Shown: positions 1 to 8,197, numbered from the stretch's first letter. The stretch: 51,827 nt of DNA from Candidatus Saccharimonadota bacterium (GCA_025927655.1 JAICKY010000004.1:1-51827); one strand, 5' to 3'. The notes: generated by a model not told the origin, from the sequence alone. Translations and numbers: made by a program.

Positions 1-173
1 ACAACCTCTTTTCCTGAGAATACTTATTTCGCTCCGCTCCGCGTCGCTCAAACCCTTGAATCTCTTCTGCTTCTGCATACCCTCACTGTATCTGAGTTTT
101 TAGAGGGGGTGTCCTAATATATTCCGGAATTTTTGAACAGGGAAGGTAAGGAGTTCTACGTCCGGAGGGACAT

Positions 174-512
174 ATGAACCGTTTGAAAGTGCGACTGGCC
201 GTCGTCGTCACAGCAGCGCTGCTGTGTGTTGCGGGCCTGTTCACCGTACCCACCCCCGCCTCGGCGGCACAGGGTGATTCGGGTCTTGTGCTCGCACAGA
301 CCGAGATCTACAAATGCGCCTGGATCGCATGCGCGTTCGTGGGACTCACCACCATCGACCACCGCATCCCGCTGTGGTGCTGGGTGGATTCACCCTATCC
401 GCCTTACGGACGATGGTTCTACATCTACACGGTGGGGTATGTGCAGGCCGGCCGGGTGGAGGATCAGCCGTCGCTGCCCAAGTGTTCAACCTGGGCTGCG
501 CTGGGTAGCTGA
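174..512 (+). CDS. Secreted SH3-like small protein, actinobacterial type
   Basis: This 112-residue protein has a Sec signal peptide: basic MNRLKVR, a hydrophobic stretch, and a likely signal peptidase I site after PASA near residue 31. The mature part is rich in Trp, Tyr and Cys (CAW, WCW, RWFY) and resembles the short secreted SH3b-like proteins common in Streptomyces and relatives; this is family recognition by eye. The start is supported by a GGAGGG Shine-Dalgarno 4 nt before ATG. Codon use is far richer in G+C than in neighbouring genes. A GC-rich hairpin follows. Likely a transfer from an actinobacterium, with assembly chimerism as the alternative. Confidence 0.7.
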   Translation: MNRLKVRLAVVVTAALLCVAGLFTVPTPASAAQGDSGLVLAQTEIYKCAWIACAFVGLTTIDHRIPLWCWVDSPYPPYGRWFYIYTVGYVQAGRVEDQPSLPKCSTWAALGS

Positions 513-560
513 CTCCACGACGACGCTGTCGCCACATGCATGACTCCCCGGAGCCGTGTC

Positions 561-607
561 GCCCGCCTGGGTGTTGCGTCCATCATGGACAACACACTCA
601 GGCGGGC
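561..607 (+). terminator. Large GC-rich hairpin after the SH3-like gene
   Basis: GCCCGCCTG pairs with CAGGCGGGC, and the inner TGTTG pairs with CAACA around a CATCATG loop. There is no U-tract, as is usual for terminators of high-GC actinobacteria. It lies 49 bp after the stop codon and shares the foreign base composition of the gene. Confidence 0.55.
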
Positions 608-726
608 ATCTTCACATTCGGATACCTGGAACATAAACTATAATGTCAATCTACTTAACAGGGATGGTGCGCTGTTTAAAGCCACGCACGCATTCACACC
701 AGCAACAGAGGTAAAATTTTAGCACA

Positions 727-759
727 AACAAAAAGTGAAGCCACAATAAGCAGCTTCAC
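727..759 (-). terminator. Intrinsic terminator of tRNA-Glu
   Basis: On the minus strand GTGAAGC pairs with GCTTCAC and is followed by TTTTTG. It lies 20 bp beyond the tRNA 3' end. An outer AACAGAGGT/ACCTCTGTT inverted repeat extends the stem. Confidence 0.75.
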
Positions 760-779
760 CTCTGTTATTTTCTCATTGG

Positions 780-853
780 TGACCCCGGCGGGAGTCGAAC
801 CCGCGATCTTCAGGATGAGAACCTGACGTCCTGGACCACTAGACGACGGGGCC
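780..853 (-). tRNA. tRNA-Glu (CTC anticodon)
   Basis: Read on the minus strand this 74-nt cloverleaf starts GGCCCCG and ends CGGGGTC plus discriminator A. The acceptor stem has one G-U pair. The anticodon arm is TCAGG-TTCTCAT-CCTGA, giving anticodon CTC for GAG codons. The T arm contains GGTTCGACTCC. CCA is not encoded. A terminator follows directly, so it appears to be a single-gene transcript. Confidence 0.93.
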
Positions 854-898
854 AGAGCGGAAGAAAAATGATTTTGTGTGTATATAAAATCTTTTTCC

Positions 899-1002
899 GA
901 GCATCTGGGTCAGCGATATCGAAGGATATCGTGGGGTTGCTCTCCGATATGCTCATTCGAGCATTCGGACCAGCGATTGCGAAGCAATCGTGGGACCATG
1001 AG
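899..1002. repeat. Two tandem hairpin units, 60-bp period
   Basis: Unit 1 (899-942) and unit 2 (959-1002) share GAGCAT, CAGCGAT and TCGTGGG. The inner stems differ but both still pair: CGATATC/GATATCG with loop GAAG in unit 1, CGATTGC/GCAATCG with loop GAA in unit 2. These paired changes suggest the structure is maintained. The block fills most of the gap between tRNA-Glu and the histidine kinase gene. Confidence 0.7.
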
Positions 1003-1156
1003 AATTTCAAAGCTAGGGTAAATCTCATACAAGAACGAGACTCACCGGCCATAAAATTCAACCGCTCCATCGTACCACATCTGTTAGGCATTGAACAGAG
1101 CAGGCGTTGCAAAAATTGCTCAAAAAACAGATAATAACCGTAAGCCTTTAAATAAT

Positions 1157-2758
1157 ATGCAAGATATCAGCATCATCGGTGGGGGATTAGCAGGTGCCGC
1201 AATAGTAGGCTGTGGTTCATGGTGGTTCATGATCCGGCGCGGTAAGCGCAAAAGCTCTGCCAGCACCACTAAACTCGCCAGTAGTCTGCGCGATGCAAAG
1301 GCCAAGGGTGAAATCATCCTCGGTACTATTGAAGATGGTGTGGTATTTATGGATGAGCAGGGGACTATCCAGCTTTTCAACCCCGGTGCTGCCGCCATAA
1401 CCGGCTGGGACAGCGAAGATGCCGTGGGCCTCGACTGGAAATCGGTATTTTCATTCATAAACAAAAAGGGCGAACCGGTAACAGAGGATGACACACCGTT
1501 CGCACGAGCTCTCAGAACCGGACAAACAGTGCGCGACAACGAGGCGAACATCGTCAGCAAGTCAAACATGACGATTGCCACGAACTTTAGCGTCACCCCC
1601 ATAATCACCAACGCGCAGCCGACCGGACTGGTGGGTATTTTCCGCGATGTCAGCGCCGAACGGCAAGAAGAAAGCCAGCGGGCAGAATTCATCAGCACCG
1701 CCAGCCACGAAATGCGTACCCCCGTAGCAGCCATCGAGGGCTACCTGAGCCTGGCACTCAACGACAAAGTTGCCACTATAGACAGCCGCGCCAAAGACTA
1801 CCTGGAAAAAGCCCACGCCAGCACCAAACATTTGGGCGAGCTGTTTCAGGACTTGCTTACCAGTGCCAAGGCCGAAGACGGCCGCCTCACCAATCACCCG
1901 GAAGTCGTGGAAATGGGCGCATTTATGGAGCAGCTGACGAGCGACCTGCACTTTTCGGCGCAGAAAAAGAACCTGGGGATTGATTTTGTCATCGGTAATA
2001 ACACTATCATAGATAACAATGTTATAGATGCCAGCTCCCCCGTGTCGATGAGCGGCGGCGACAAAGTAATTCGTCCCTTGTACTACACGCAGCTCGACCC
2101 CGACCGTATCCGCGAAGTTATCACCAACCTGTTTGACAATGCCTGCAAATACACCGACCAGGGAAAGATTAGCCTAGGCCTGACCGGTAACGATAGCGTG
2201 GTCCAGTTGTACGTCCGTGACACTGGCCACGGTATTCCACCCGAAGATATCGGACACTTGTTCCAGAAGTTTTACCGCGTCGATAACAGCGCCACCCGCA
2301 CCATTGGCGGTACCGGCTTGGGTCTGTTCATCTGTCGCAAGATAGTCGAGCTATACCGCGGCCGGATATGGGTAGAAAGCACGCTTGGGCAGGGCAGTAC
2401 GTTCTATATAAACCTGCCGCGGCTCACCAGCCAGCAGGCCGAACGGATGATGAGCGAAGAACACGCCGCAGCCACCCAGGATGCAACCGCCATCCCTGTA
2501 CCAGCACAGCCCGCCGCGCCGGAGCCTGCCGCGCCCGCAGTTGTCCCAGAACCAGCGCCCGCTCCTGCACCAGCAGCCGCTCCAGTCGCAGCTCCGCTAG
2601 CTCCCGCTCCCGCCGCTCCAGTTCCCGCTGCACCAGCGCCCGCCGCTGAACCTATGGCCACGGCAACTGAACCAGCAGTTGCCGCCGCACCCGCGCCAGT
2701 CCCAGTACCCACGCCAACTTCACCGGTGGAACCTGTACCCACACCTCCTGCACCGTGA
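1157..2758 (+). CDS. PAS-domain sensor histidine kinase with Ala/Pro-rich tail
   Basis: The protein has 533 residues from ATG 1157. An upstream in-frame TTG (1091) is possible but lies before the natural membrane start. Visible parts in order: one N-terminal membrane segment, a PAS domain (about residues 50-165), an H-box with SHEMRTP (His near 184), an N-box NLFDNACKY near 330, G1 DTGHG near 355, and G2 GGTGLGLF near 385. From about 430 a roughly 100-residue Ala/Pro tail follows that is unusual for kinases. All catalytic motifs are intact, so it should autophosphorylate. The receiver gene follows after 45 bp, is the likely partner, and shares part of the tail DNA. Confidence 0.92.
   Translation: MQDISIIGGGLAGAAIVGCGSWWFMIRRGKRKSSASTTKLASSLRDAKAKGEIILGTIEDGVVFMDEQGTIQLFNPGAAAITGWDSEDAVGLDWKSVFSFINKKGEPVTEDDTPFARALRTGQTVRDNEANIVSKSNMTIATNFSVTPIITNAQPTGLVGIFRDVSAERQEESQRAEFISTASHEMRTPVAAIEGYLSLALNDKVATIDSRAKDYLEKAHASTKHLGELFQDLLTSAKAEDGRLTNHPEVVEMGAFMEQLTSDLHFSAQKKNLGIDFVIGNNTIIDNNVIDASSPVSMSGGDKVIRPLYYTQLDPDRIREVITNLFDNACKYTDQGKISLGLTGNDSVVQLYVRDTGHGIPPEDIGHLFQKFYRVDNSATRTIGGTGLGLFICRKIVELYRGRIWVESTLGQGSTFYINLPRLTSQQAERMMSEEHAAATQDATAIPVPAQPAAPEPAAPAVVPEPAPAPAPAAAPVAAPLAPAPAAPVPAAPAPAAEPMATATEPAVAAAPAPVPVPTPTSPVEPVPTPPAP
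2516..2593 (+). repeat. Partial third copy of the Ala/Pro tail repeat
   Basis: About 78 bp in the kinase gene match the 3396-3473 part of the receiver-gene repeat with a single mismatch (CTCCAGTC versus CTCCGGTC). This links the tails of the two genes at DNA level. Confidence 0.85.
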
Positions 2759-2803
2759 TATACTACCGGCATAAACCATAAGCATTAAAAAGAGAACACT
2801 AAC

Positions 2804-4192
2804 GTGGCAAAAGTATTACTGGTCGAAGACGACAACAACTTACGAGAAATTTATCAAGCACGTCTATTGGCCGAAGGCTACGATATTGTAGCTGCCCAGA
2901 ACGGGGAAGAGGCGCTGGTAGTCGCTAAACAGAACAAGCCGGACCTTATCATATCTGATGTCATGATGCCGCGGATTTCCGGATTCGAGATGCTCGATAT
3001 CTTGCGCAATACCGAAGGGCTCAAGCAAACCAAGGTGATCATGCTGACCGCACTTGGCCAAACAGAAGACCAAAAGCGTGCCAGCAACCTCGGCGCCGAT
3101 AAATACCTGGTAAAGTCCCAAGTAACACTGGAAGACATTGTAAACGCCGCCAAAGAATTGCTAGCCGAAGACGGTGGAATCGCTGATGTGCCGCCCCCGC
3201 CAACTCCCGCCGCGCAGTCCGTCGCTCCCGCAGCCGCGCCAGCCACTATCGAGACTTCGGTTCCTGTGGCCGCAGCACCCCCGGAACCAACACCAGCGTC
3301 CGCTTCTGCAATGGAACCCGTTGCCGCCGCAATAACACCCATGCCTGTCATTGAACCTGTCGCCGCCGTGCCGGTAGTTGCCACACCAGCGCCGGAGCCT
3401 GCCGCGCCCGCAGTTGTCCCAGAACCAGCGCCCGCTCCTGCACCAGCAGCCGCTCCGGTCGCAGCTGACCCGGCGGCCAGCAGTCCAGCGCCAGCGCCTA
3501 CCACACCCGACCCGGCATCAGCAAATGATCAAGCCGCTTCGTCCAGCGCAACCGCAGCAGTCGACGCTGCCGCTCAGACCATGGCGGCCGAAGAGAAGGC
3601 GCTGGAAGATCAGATCGCCACCTACGCCAAAGAACCTGGCGTAGACCCGCCTGTAGTCGAACCCGCACCAACTGCTGCCGAGGCCAGCAACACCGCGGCA
3701 ATTACCGCAGCTGTTAACGAACTCAACACACCCGCCGCTCCAGAACCAATCCAGCCGCCAAGCGTAGTCAATGCTCCAGCGCCTGTACCCGAGCCAGCTG
3801 CACCTGTCACGCCGGTATCACCTGAACCTCCGGCAAACGCCGTAACCGTGCCGGTAGTTGCCACACCAGCGCCGGAGCCTGCCGCGCCCGCAGTTGTCCC
3901 AGAACCAGCGCCCGCTCCTGCACCAGCAGCCGCTCCGGTCGCAGCTGACCCGGCGGCCAGCAGTCCAGCGCCAGCGCCTACCACAGACACCGCCAGCGAC
4001 AACAATGTAACCGTAGCAGGCAAAAAGGTCATCCAACCCATTAGTGATCAAACTGCCAAACCAAACCTCGATGCGCTCCTCGCTAAGGAAGAATCCAACG
4101 CCCCAGCCGCACCAGCGCCAGGAGCAGCCGCAACGCCTCCCATGCCAGCTCACACCCCGGGCCAATCATTCGACCCAAGCAAAGCGCTCTAG
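2804..4192 (+). CDS. Response regulator receiver with long Ala/Pro-rich tail
   Basis: The 462-residue protein starts at GTG 2804. Residues 1-122 are a complete receiver domain: acidic pocket VEDD, phospho-acceptor Asp52 in ISDVMMP, switch Thr in MLTAL, and conserved Lys in YLVKSQ. The remaining roughly 340 residues are low-complexity Ala/Pro/Glu with no recognisable output domain. They contain an exact 140-bp DNA duplication (160 codons apart). The tail may be an extended linker or scaffold; its role is unknown. The gene is probably cotranscribed with the kinase. The receiver at 43378 is a paralogue sharing the unusual YLVKSQV motif. Confidence 0.9.
   Translation: MAKVLLVEDDNNLREIYQARLLAEGYDIVAAQNGEEALVVAKQNKPDLIISDVMMPRISGFEMLDILRNTEGLKQTKVIMLTALGQTEDQKRASNLGADKYLVKSQVTLEDIVNAAKELLAEDGGIADVPPPPTPAAQSVAPAAAPATIETSVPVAAAPPEPTPASASAMEPVAAAITPMPVIEPVAAVPVVATPAPEPAAPAVVPEPAPAPAPAAAPVAADPAASSPAPAPTTPDPASANDQAASSSATAAVDAAAQTMAAEEKALEDQIATYAKEPGVDPPVVEPAPTAAEASNTAAITAAVNELNTPAAPEPIQPPSVVNAPAPVPEPAAPVTPVSPEPPANAVTVPVVATPAPEPAAPAVVPEPAPAPAPAAAPVAADPAASSPAPAPTTDTASDNNVTVAGKKVIQPISDQTAKPNLDALLAKEESNAPAAPAPGAAATPPMPAHTPGQSFDPSKAL
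3366..3505 (+). repeat. Exact 140-bp direct repeat, copy 1
   Basis: Identical to 3846-3985 over 140 bp. The offset of 480 bp is a multiple of three, so the reading frame is kept. It encodes PVVATPAPEPAAPAVV and following Ala/Pro residues. Confidence 0.95.
3846..3985 (+). repeat. Exact 140-bp direct repeat, copy 2
   Basis: Second copy of the repeat at 3366-3505, within the same receiver gene. Absence of synonymous differences points to a recent duplication or gene conversion. Confidence 0.95.
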
Positions 4193-4194
4193 AT

Positions 4195-4269
4195 CTTGAG
4201 ACACCCGCAAGCGGGTTTCTCAACGCGCGGAGCGGCGAAATAGATTCGCCGTCTCTGGCTGCTCTTCCC
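4195..4269. other. Two-hairpin repeat element, copy A
   Basis: CTTGAGACACCCGC-AA-GCGGGTTTCTCAA forms hairpin 1. ACGCGC follows, then hairpin 2 (GGCGAA/TTCGCC), then GGCTGCTCTTCCC. Copies B (21752) and C (12349) keep the constant parts while the stems change with preserved pairing. It lies directly after the receiver gene, where it could also act as a terminator, but there is no U-tract. Confidence 0.7.
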
Positions 4270-4321
4270 AAGGCTTCAATATCATTCTCATTTCGGACAA
4301 AAGTAGGGTAATCTGTAAACC

Positions 4322-4984
4322 ATGCGATTAAATAAATACATTGCCGCTGGCACCAGTTTGTCGCGCCGCAAAGCCGACGAAGCTATTGCTGCCGGACGCG
4401 TGGGTGTAAACGGCAAAGCACCGCAGCAAGGACAGGACATCCTGGGCACCGACAAGGTAACACTTGACGGCCAGCGCATTGCACCCGTCGCCAGTCCCGT
4501 AACTATTATGATACATAAACCGCCGGGGATTGTGGTCAGCCGCGACGGGCAGGGCGCTCAGACCATCTACGATTTGCTGCCAGCCGAATACCAGCAGCTG
4601 AACCCCGTGGGGCGGTTGGATAAATATTCTTCCGGCCTGCTATTACTCACCAACGACGGCGCCCTCACGCAGGAGCTTACGCATCCCAGCTACCAGAAAA
4701 CAAAAGTCTACGAAGTACTGCTCGATAAGCCGTTACAACCATTGCACCGGCAGATGATAAGCGACCACGGCCTGATGTTGGATGACGGCCTGAGCAAATT
4801 CGAACTGGAACGGCAAAAGGAAGGCGATGACATCGCCTGGACGGTTACCATGCACGAAGGCCGCAACCGTCAGATTCGCCGCACATTCGAAGCGTTAGGC
4901 TACCGCGTAACACACCTGCACCGCACCCAATTCGGCCGTTATACACTGGGAGATTTGGCGCGTGGCTCTGTACGGGTTCTGTGA
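4322..4984 (+). CDS. RsuA/RluB-family rRNA pseudouridine synthase
   Basis: The 220-residue protein has an N-terminal S4 RNA-binding domain (MRLNKYIAAGTSLSRRKAD, VGVNGK) followed by the pseudouridine synthase core. The catalytic Asp is in VGRLD (Asp100), followed by the SSGLLLLTNDG and EGRNRQIRR motifs of this family. It converts uridine to pseudouridine in ribosomal RNA, in 16S (RsuA type) or 23S (RluB/E/F type); the sequence alone does not tell me which. A TAATCT -10-like box sits 7 nt before the ATG, so the mRNA may be leaderless. Confidence 0.9.
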   Translation: MRLNKYIAAGTSLSRRKADEAIAAGRVGVNGKAPQQGQDILGTDKVTLDGQRIAPVASPVTIMIHKPPGIVVSRDGQGAQTIYDLLPAEYQQLNPVGRLDKYSSGLLLLTNDGALTQELTHPSYQKTKVYEVLLDKPLQPLHRQMISDHGLMLDDGLSKFELERQKEGDDIAWTVTMHEGRNRQIRRTFEALGYRVTHLHRTQFGRYTLGDLARGSVRVL

Positions 4985-5084
4985 TATACATGAGCCTGCT
5001 GGTCCCGCCTGTATGTTTGTCTGTAAAACTGCCTGGAGCCGGACGCTCAATAAAACATCGTTATCTAGTACTAAAAATATAATT

Positions 5085-5112
5085 TTGTCAATGGACGTAC
5101 CTCTGTTATAAT
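5085..5112 (+). promoter_or_regulatory. Sigma-70-type promoter of der
   Basis: TTGTCA and TATAAT are separated by 16 bp. The predicted transcript starts near 5119 and leaves a leader of about 95 nt with a CTCTA/TAGAG hairpin close to the start codon. Confidence 0.7.
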
Positions 5113-5212
5113 TGGACTGATCAAGGACAATTATACGCAGGGACGCAAAAGCCGCCACGCTGTTAATCAGAGGTTTTCCCGGCCCGAAGCTCTATAATAG
5201 AGAACAGATACC

Positions 5213-6790
5213 ATGAGCAAGAAATTACCAATCGTCGCCATAGTCGGACGTGCCAATGTAGGCAAGTCCAGCTTGTTCAACGCAATCTTGGAACGCCGCG
5301 AAGCCATCGTAGCCAAAGAGGCAGGCACAACCCGCGACAGTATCACCGCCAAAGCCAGCTGGAACGGGCAGGATTTCTGGCTCGTCGACACCGCCGGTAT
5401 GAAAGACGCCGCCGACGACTTTGAGTTCACCATCCAGGAACAGATTACCCAGGCCGCCGACAGCGCTGATGTTATCTGGGTCGTGGTGGAAGCTGATATC
5501 CCAATCGTCGAAGAAGACCGCCGCGTCGCCAAGCTGGCGCTCCGCAGCCAAAAGCCCGTATTTCTGGTTGTAAACAAGTGCGACAAAGCTCGCGGCCAAG
5601 ACCTGAACGTATTCCAGCGCCTAGGCATCAAGCAAATCATGCACACCAGCACCACCCAGCGCACCGGCATAGTCGAACTGCTGGACACCCTGGTAGCACA
5701 GATTCCGCACGCTCAGCTGACAGATAACGAAGACCGCATCTCCATAGCACTGCTGGGACGCCCGAACGTGGGCAAAAGCGCACTGTTTAACGCCCTCGCT
5801 AAAAAACAGCAGGCCATCGTGGCCGACCGCGCAGGCACAACCCGCGACATCAACCGCGCCAGCGTCAAGTACGAAGGCCAGGAGATCGAAATCATGGACA
5901 CCGCCGGCATCCGCCGCAGCGGCAAAATCGGCACCGGCATAGAGCACTTCAGCGTCGTGCGCACCCTGAGCGCCATCGAGCAGGCAGATGTCTGCCTGAT
6001 GCTCATGGACGTCAACGAACTCAGCGTCGCGCTGGACCAGAAAATCGCCGGCATGGTCAAAGAATCGGGCAAGGGACTGATTTTGGTCGTCAGCAAATGG
6101 GACGACGAAGCAATCAGCACCGTAGAGGCCCGCACCGCCCGCAGCGAAGCTAAAATCGCCGCCAAAGTGGAAGAAATTGAAGCCACCAAAAAAATCTCCA
6201 AGTCCGAGAAAATCCGCCGCAGCCGCGCCATCAACTACAATGACCGCGGCGGCATAGAGAAAGACGCCTTCACCCGCGATGCATTGGCCGCCCGCATAAC
6301 CGCCCAGTACGATTTCGTGCCATGGGCACCGCTCATTTTCACGAGCGCTATCACCGGTCAAAATGTCACCAAAATCTACGACCTGGTGCTGGAAATCGCT
6401 CAGGCACGCAAGACCCGCATCAGCACCCGCGCACTCAACGATTGGCTTGGTATGGTTACCGCCAAACACCCGCCAGCCGGACTCAAAAACCGCGCGCCAA
6501 AGCTCAACTACATGGTGCAGGAAGACGACAACCCAACCCCGGCCTTCAAAGTCTTTGGCGCTCACACCAAGTTCCTGCACTGGAGCTACCGGCGATTTAT
6601 GGAGCGCGAGCTACGCGCCAGCTTTAACTTCGACGGCACTGCCGTGCAGCTGTGGTTTATAGAAAAACACGTCACGCACAAACACGGCAACAGCCCAACC
6701 AAAGCCGACCGCAGCGAGATACAAAAGAGCATCATCAGGAAAAAGACTCCGCGCACCACGAAATCCGGCCAGCCCAAAGACACCAAATAA
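5213..6790 (+). CDS. der: Ribosome assembly GTPase Der (EngA)
   Basis: Der has two tandem GTPase domains and a C-terminal KH-like domain, and acts in 50S subunit assembly. Domain 1 shows GRANVGKS, DTAGM and NKCD; domain 2 shows GRPNVGKS, DTAGI and SKWD. At 525 residues it is longer than usual (about 440-490). The extra length includes a charged, probably helical insert of about 40 residues between SKWD and the G5-like FTSAITGQ segment of domain 2, plus a basic C-terminal tail. It has its own promoter (5085). Confidence 0.95.
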   Translation: MSKKLPIVAIVGRANVGKSSLFNAILERREAIVAKEAGTTRDSITAKASWNGQDFWLVDTAGMKDAADDFEFTIQEQITQAADSADVIWVVVEADIPIVEEDRRVAKLALRSQKPVFLVVNKCDKARGQDLNVFQRLGIKQIMHTSTTQRTGIVELLDTLVAQIPHAQLTDNEDRISIALLGRPNVGKSALFNALAKKQQAIVADRAGTTRDINRASVKYEGQEIEIMDTAGIRRSGKIGTGIEHFSVVRTLSAIEQADVCLMLMDVNELSVALDQKIAGMVKESGKGLILVVSKWDDEAISTVEARTARSEAKIAAKVEEIEATKKISKSEKIRRSRAINYNDRGGIEKDAFTRDALAARITAQYDFVPWAPLIFTSAITGQNVTKIYDLVLEIAQARKTRISTRALNDWLGMVTAKHPPAGLKNRAPKLNYMVQEDDNPTPAFKVFGAHTKFLHWSYRRFMERELRASFNFDGTAVQLWFIEKHVTHKHGNSPTKADRSEIQKSIIRKKTPRTTKSGQPKDTK

Positions 6791-6835
6791 CCGCTGCTGC
6801 TTGATACTTGCTCTGCAATACTCGATACTAGTCCC

Positions 6836-7471
6836 ATGGCTTTGTTTCAAAAACGTCCGCAAGTAAGCAACCCCGTGCAGTATGCAACCGTGGGGCTTAA
6901 TAAAACATTATTGATCGTGGGGTTAGGCAATCCCGGCGAAGAATACGCGCACAATCGCCACAACATCGGGTTTCGGTGCGTGGACGATTTTGCCCGCAAA
7001 AACAACTTTGACCCCTGGGTAAGCAAACGGGACCTCAAATGCGAGCTTGCACAGGCGACGCTTGGCGATACCCGCGTTTTCCTGTGTAAACCGCAGACAT
7101 TTATGAACCTAAGCGGGGAAGCGGTGCAGGCCGTGATGCATTTTTATAAACTCAACAACACGCAGTTAGTAGTCGTGCACGACGAGCTGGACATCAATTT
7201 TGGCCAGCTGCGCATGCGTGTCGGCGGCAGTGCAGCAGGGAACAATGGCATAAAATCGGTCAGCCAGCACGTCGGCGAAGAGTACGGCCGCGTACGCATC
7301 GGCATCGGCCCCAAAAAACCAGCCCAGATGGACACGGCCGATTTTGTGTTGCAGGATTTCAGCAAAGCAGAGCAGGCAGAGTTGCCGGCCATGCTGCGCG
7401 AGGTAAGCGCGCTGCTGAGCGAATACGCCTTCGGCAGCGCCGTTACGGCCGAAACCCGCAGCTTTTTATAA
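6836..7471 (+). CDS. pth: Peptidyl-tRNA hydrolase
   Basis: This 211-residue enzyme releases peptides from peptidyl-tRNA that drops off ribosomes. The family signature is clear: LIVGLGNPGEEYAHNRHNIG with catalytic His42, FMNLSGEAV, and HDELD followed by the GGSAAGNNG(I)KS segment. An extra N-terminal stretch of about 20 residues precedes the core; a start nearer LNKTLLIVG cannot be excluded. It follows der by 45 bp and may be cotranscribed. Confidence 0.95.
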   Translation: MALFQKRPQVSNPVQYATVGLNKTLLIVGLGNPGEEYAHNRHNIGFRCVDDFARKNNFDPWVSKRDLKCELAQATLGDTRVFLCKPQTFMNLSGEAVQAVMHFYKLNNTQLVVVHDELDINFGQLRMRVGGSAAGNNGIKSVSQHVGEEYGRVRIGIGPKKPAQMDTADFVLQDFSKAEQAELPAMLREVSALLSEYAFGSAVTAETRSFL

Positions 7472-7786
7472 TCCGTATGTCACTTCGTCGGTAGGCTCAA
7501 CCGGTATGTCTAGATCACGCTCAATTTCGTAGAATAACACTGCGGCCGCAATCGGCACGAACAGGTCCCGGCGCTTTTTGTTGCTTCTGCCCTCCCAGAT
7601 GAGCGTAGTATCAAAACAATCTGCCGCCGCATACGCGGCGTGCTCATCTGATGCCTTTTGCGCAGCAGCAAGCTCATCAAATATGGTGCCAGGATACACT
7701 TCCGCAACATGTAAGCTGCTATACGTAGTTTTGAACAAACGACGCTCATCACGAGATAAAACTAGGACGCGCTCATGTAGTTTCAT
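7466..7786 (-). CDS. Hypothetical protein, 106 residues
   Basis: I do not recognise a family. The protein is mixed alpha/beta in appearance, with an acidic C-terminus (ERDLDIPVEPTDEVTYGL). It overlaps the end of pth by 6 bp in convergent orientation. A TATATA box lies 6 nt before the ATG with TTTATG 17 bp further upstream, which suggests its own leaderless promoter just after the terminator of the candidate RNA at 7820. Confidence 0.6.
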   Translation of the reverse strand: MKLHERVLVLSRDERRLFKTTYSSLHVAEVYPGTIFDELAAAQKASDEHAAYAAADCFDTTLIWEGRSNKKRRDLFVPIAAAVLFYEIERDLDIPVEPTDEVTYGL

Positions 7787-7819
7787 AGTTACTATATAAT
7801 TTAAACGTTTTCATACATA

Positions 7820-7857
7820 AAAAGGCTCTCAGAGGGGGTGGGCACCGCTGAGAGCCT
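7820..7857 (-). terminator. Intrinsic terminator of the candidate RNA
   Basis: On the minus strand GGCTCTCAG pairs perfectly with CTGAGAGCC and is followed by TTTTTATG. It lies before the start of the 106-residue gene, so it must end a transcript coming from about 8.2 kb. Confidence 0.8.
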
Positions 7858-8191
7858 ATTTACGGAGACAATCCGAAGATTGTCTCCCTCCACCCTTCAA
7901 CCCACCACGGAAGCGAAGCATCATCATCGTTATATAAAAGATATGTGCCAGCCTGCAAGCAGGCTACCATTTAGGCTCGCTGGATACCGGGATTCCCCGG
8001 GGCAAGCCCTGGGGGTTTCTCGTTAAAGGGGTTAGTTTGCTTTAGAACGCATGTTGCAGGCAAAGCCTGCGGGCGCCGATTGAGAAAAGTGGAGGGTAAC
8101 AACTATTCTGGGGTGGCACGCTCTAAAACAATCTAACAAATGTTAGAATGGGGGATATAAGGTGCGTAAGAGGTGTCACCACGACTTACAA
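7820..8191 (-). ncRNA. Candidate free-standing structured RNA, about 370 nt
   Basis: A consensus promoter (TTGACA, 17 bp, TAGAAT) and a strong terminator bracket about 370 nt with no ORF. On the minus strand it folds extensively. Helix A joins 8119-8128 to 8040-8049 (10 bp, two G-U). Helix B joins 8084-8096 to 7886-7898 (13 bp, two G-U) and crosses helix A, making a pseudoknot. Local hairpins include one closed by a cUUCGg tetraloop (7864-7887), GCAGGC/GCCTGC (8056-8070) and TCTAAC/GTTAGA. The G-U pairs and UUCG loop work only on this strand. Hallmark sequences of RNase P RNA, tmRNA, SRP RNA or 6S RNA were not seen. Confidence 0.65.
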
Positions 8192-8197
8192 GTTGCT

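Noticed and set aside
2404-4041. Long minus-strand ORFs rich in Gly/Ala/Thr opposite the kinase and receiver tails
   Set aside because: They are antisense shadows of the Ala/Pro codon repeats.
5119-5185. GGGACGCAAAAGCC in the der leader, similar to part of the c-di-GMP-I (GEMM) riboswitch
   Set aside because: Only the 3' strand motif is similar. The GNRA tetraloop stem and matching 5' strand are missing, and der is not a known c-di-GMP target.
5621-6580. 319-residue minus-strand ORF opposite der
   Set aside because: Antisense shadow of a clearly conserved GTPase gene.
7825-7857. GGGGGTGGGCACCGC on the plus strand, like the T-box antiterminator sequence
   Set aside because: It is the plus-strand view of a minus-strand terminator, no Stem I is present, and dprA is not an amino-acid-related gene.
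8114-8130. GTTTTAGAGC on the minus strand, the start of many Cas9 repeats
   Set aside because: It is a single occurrence that forms part of helix A of the candidate RNA; no array or cas gene is nearby.
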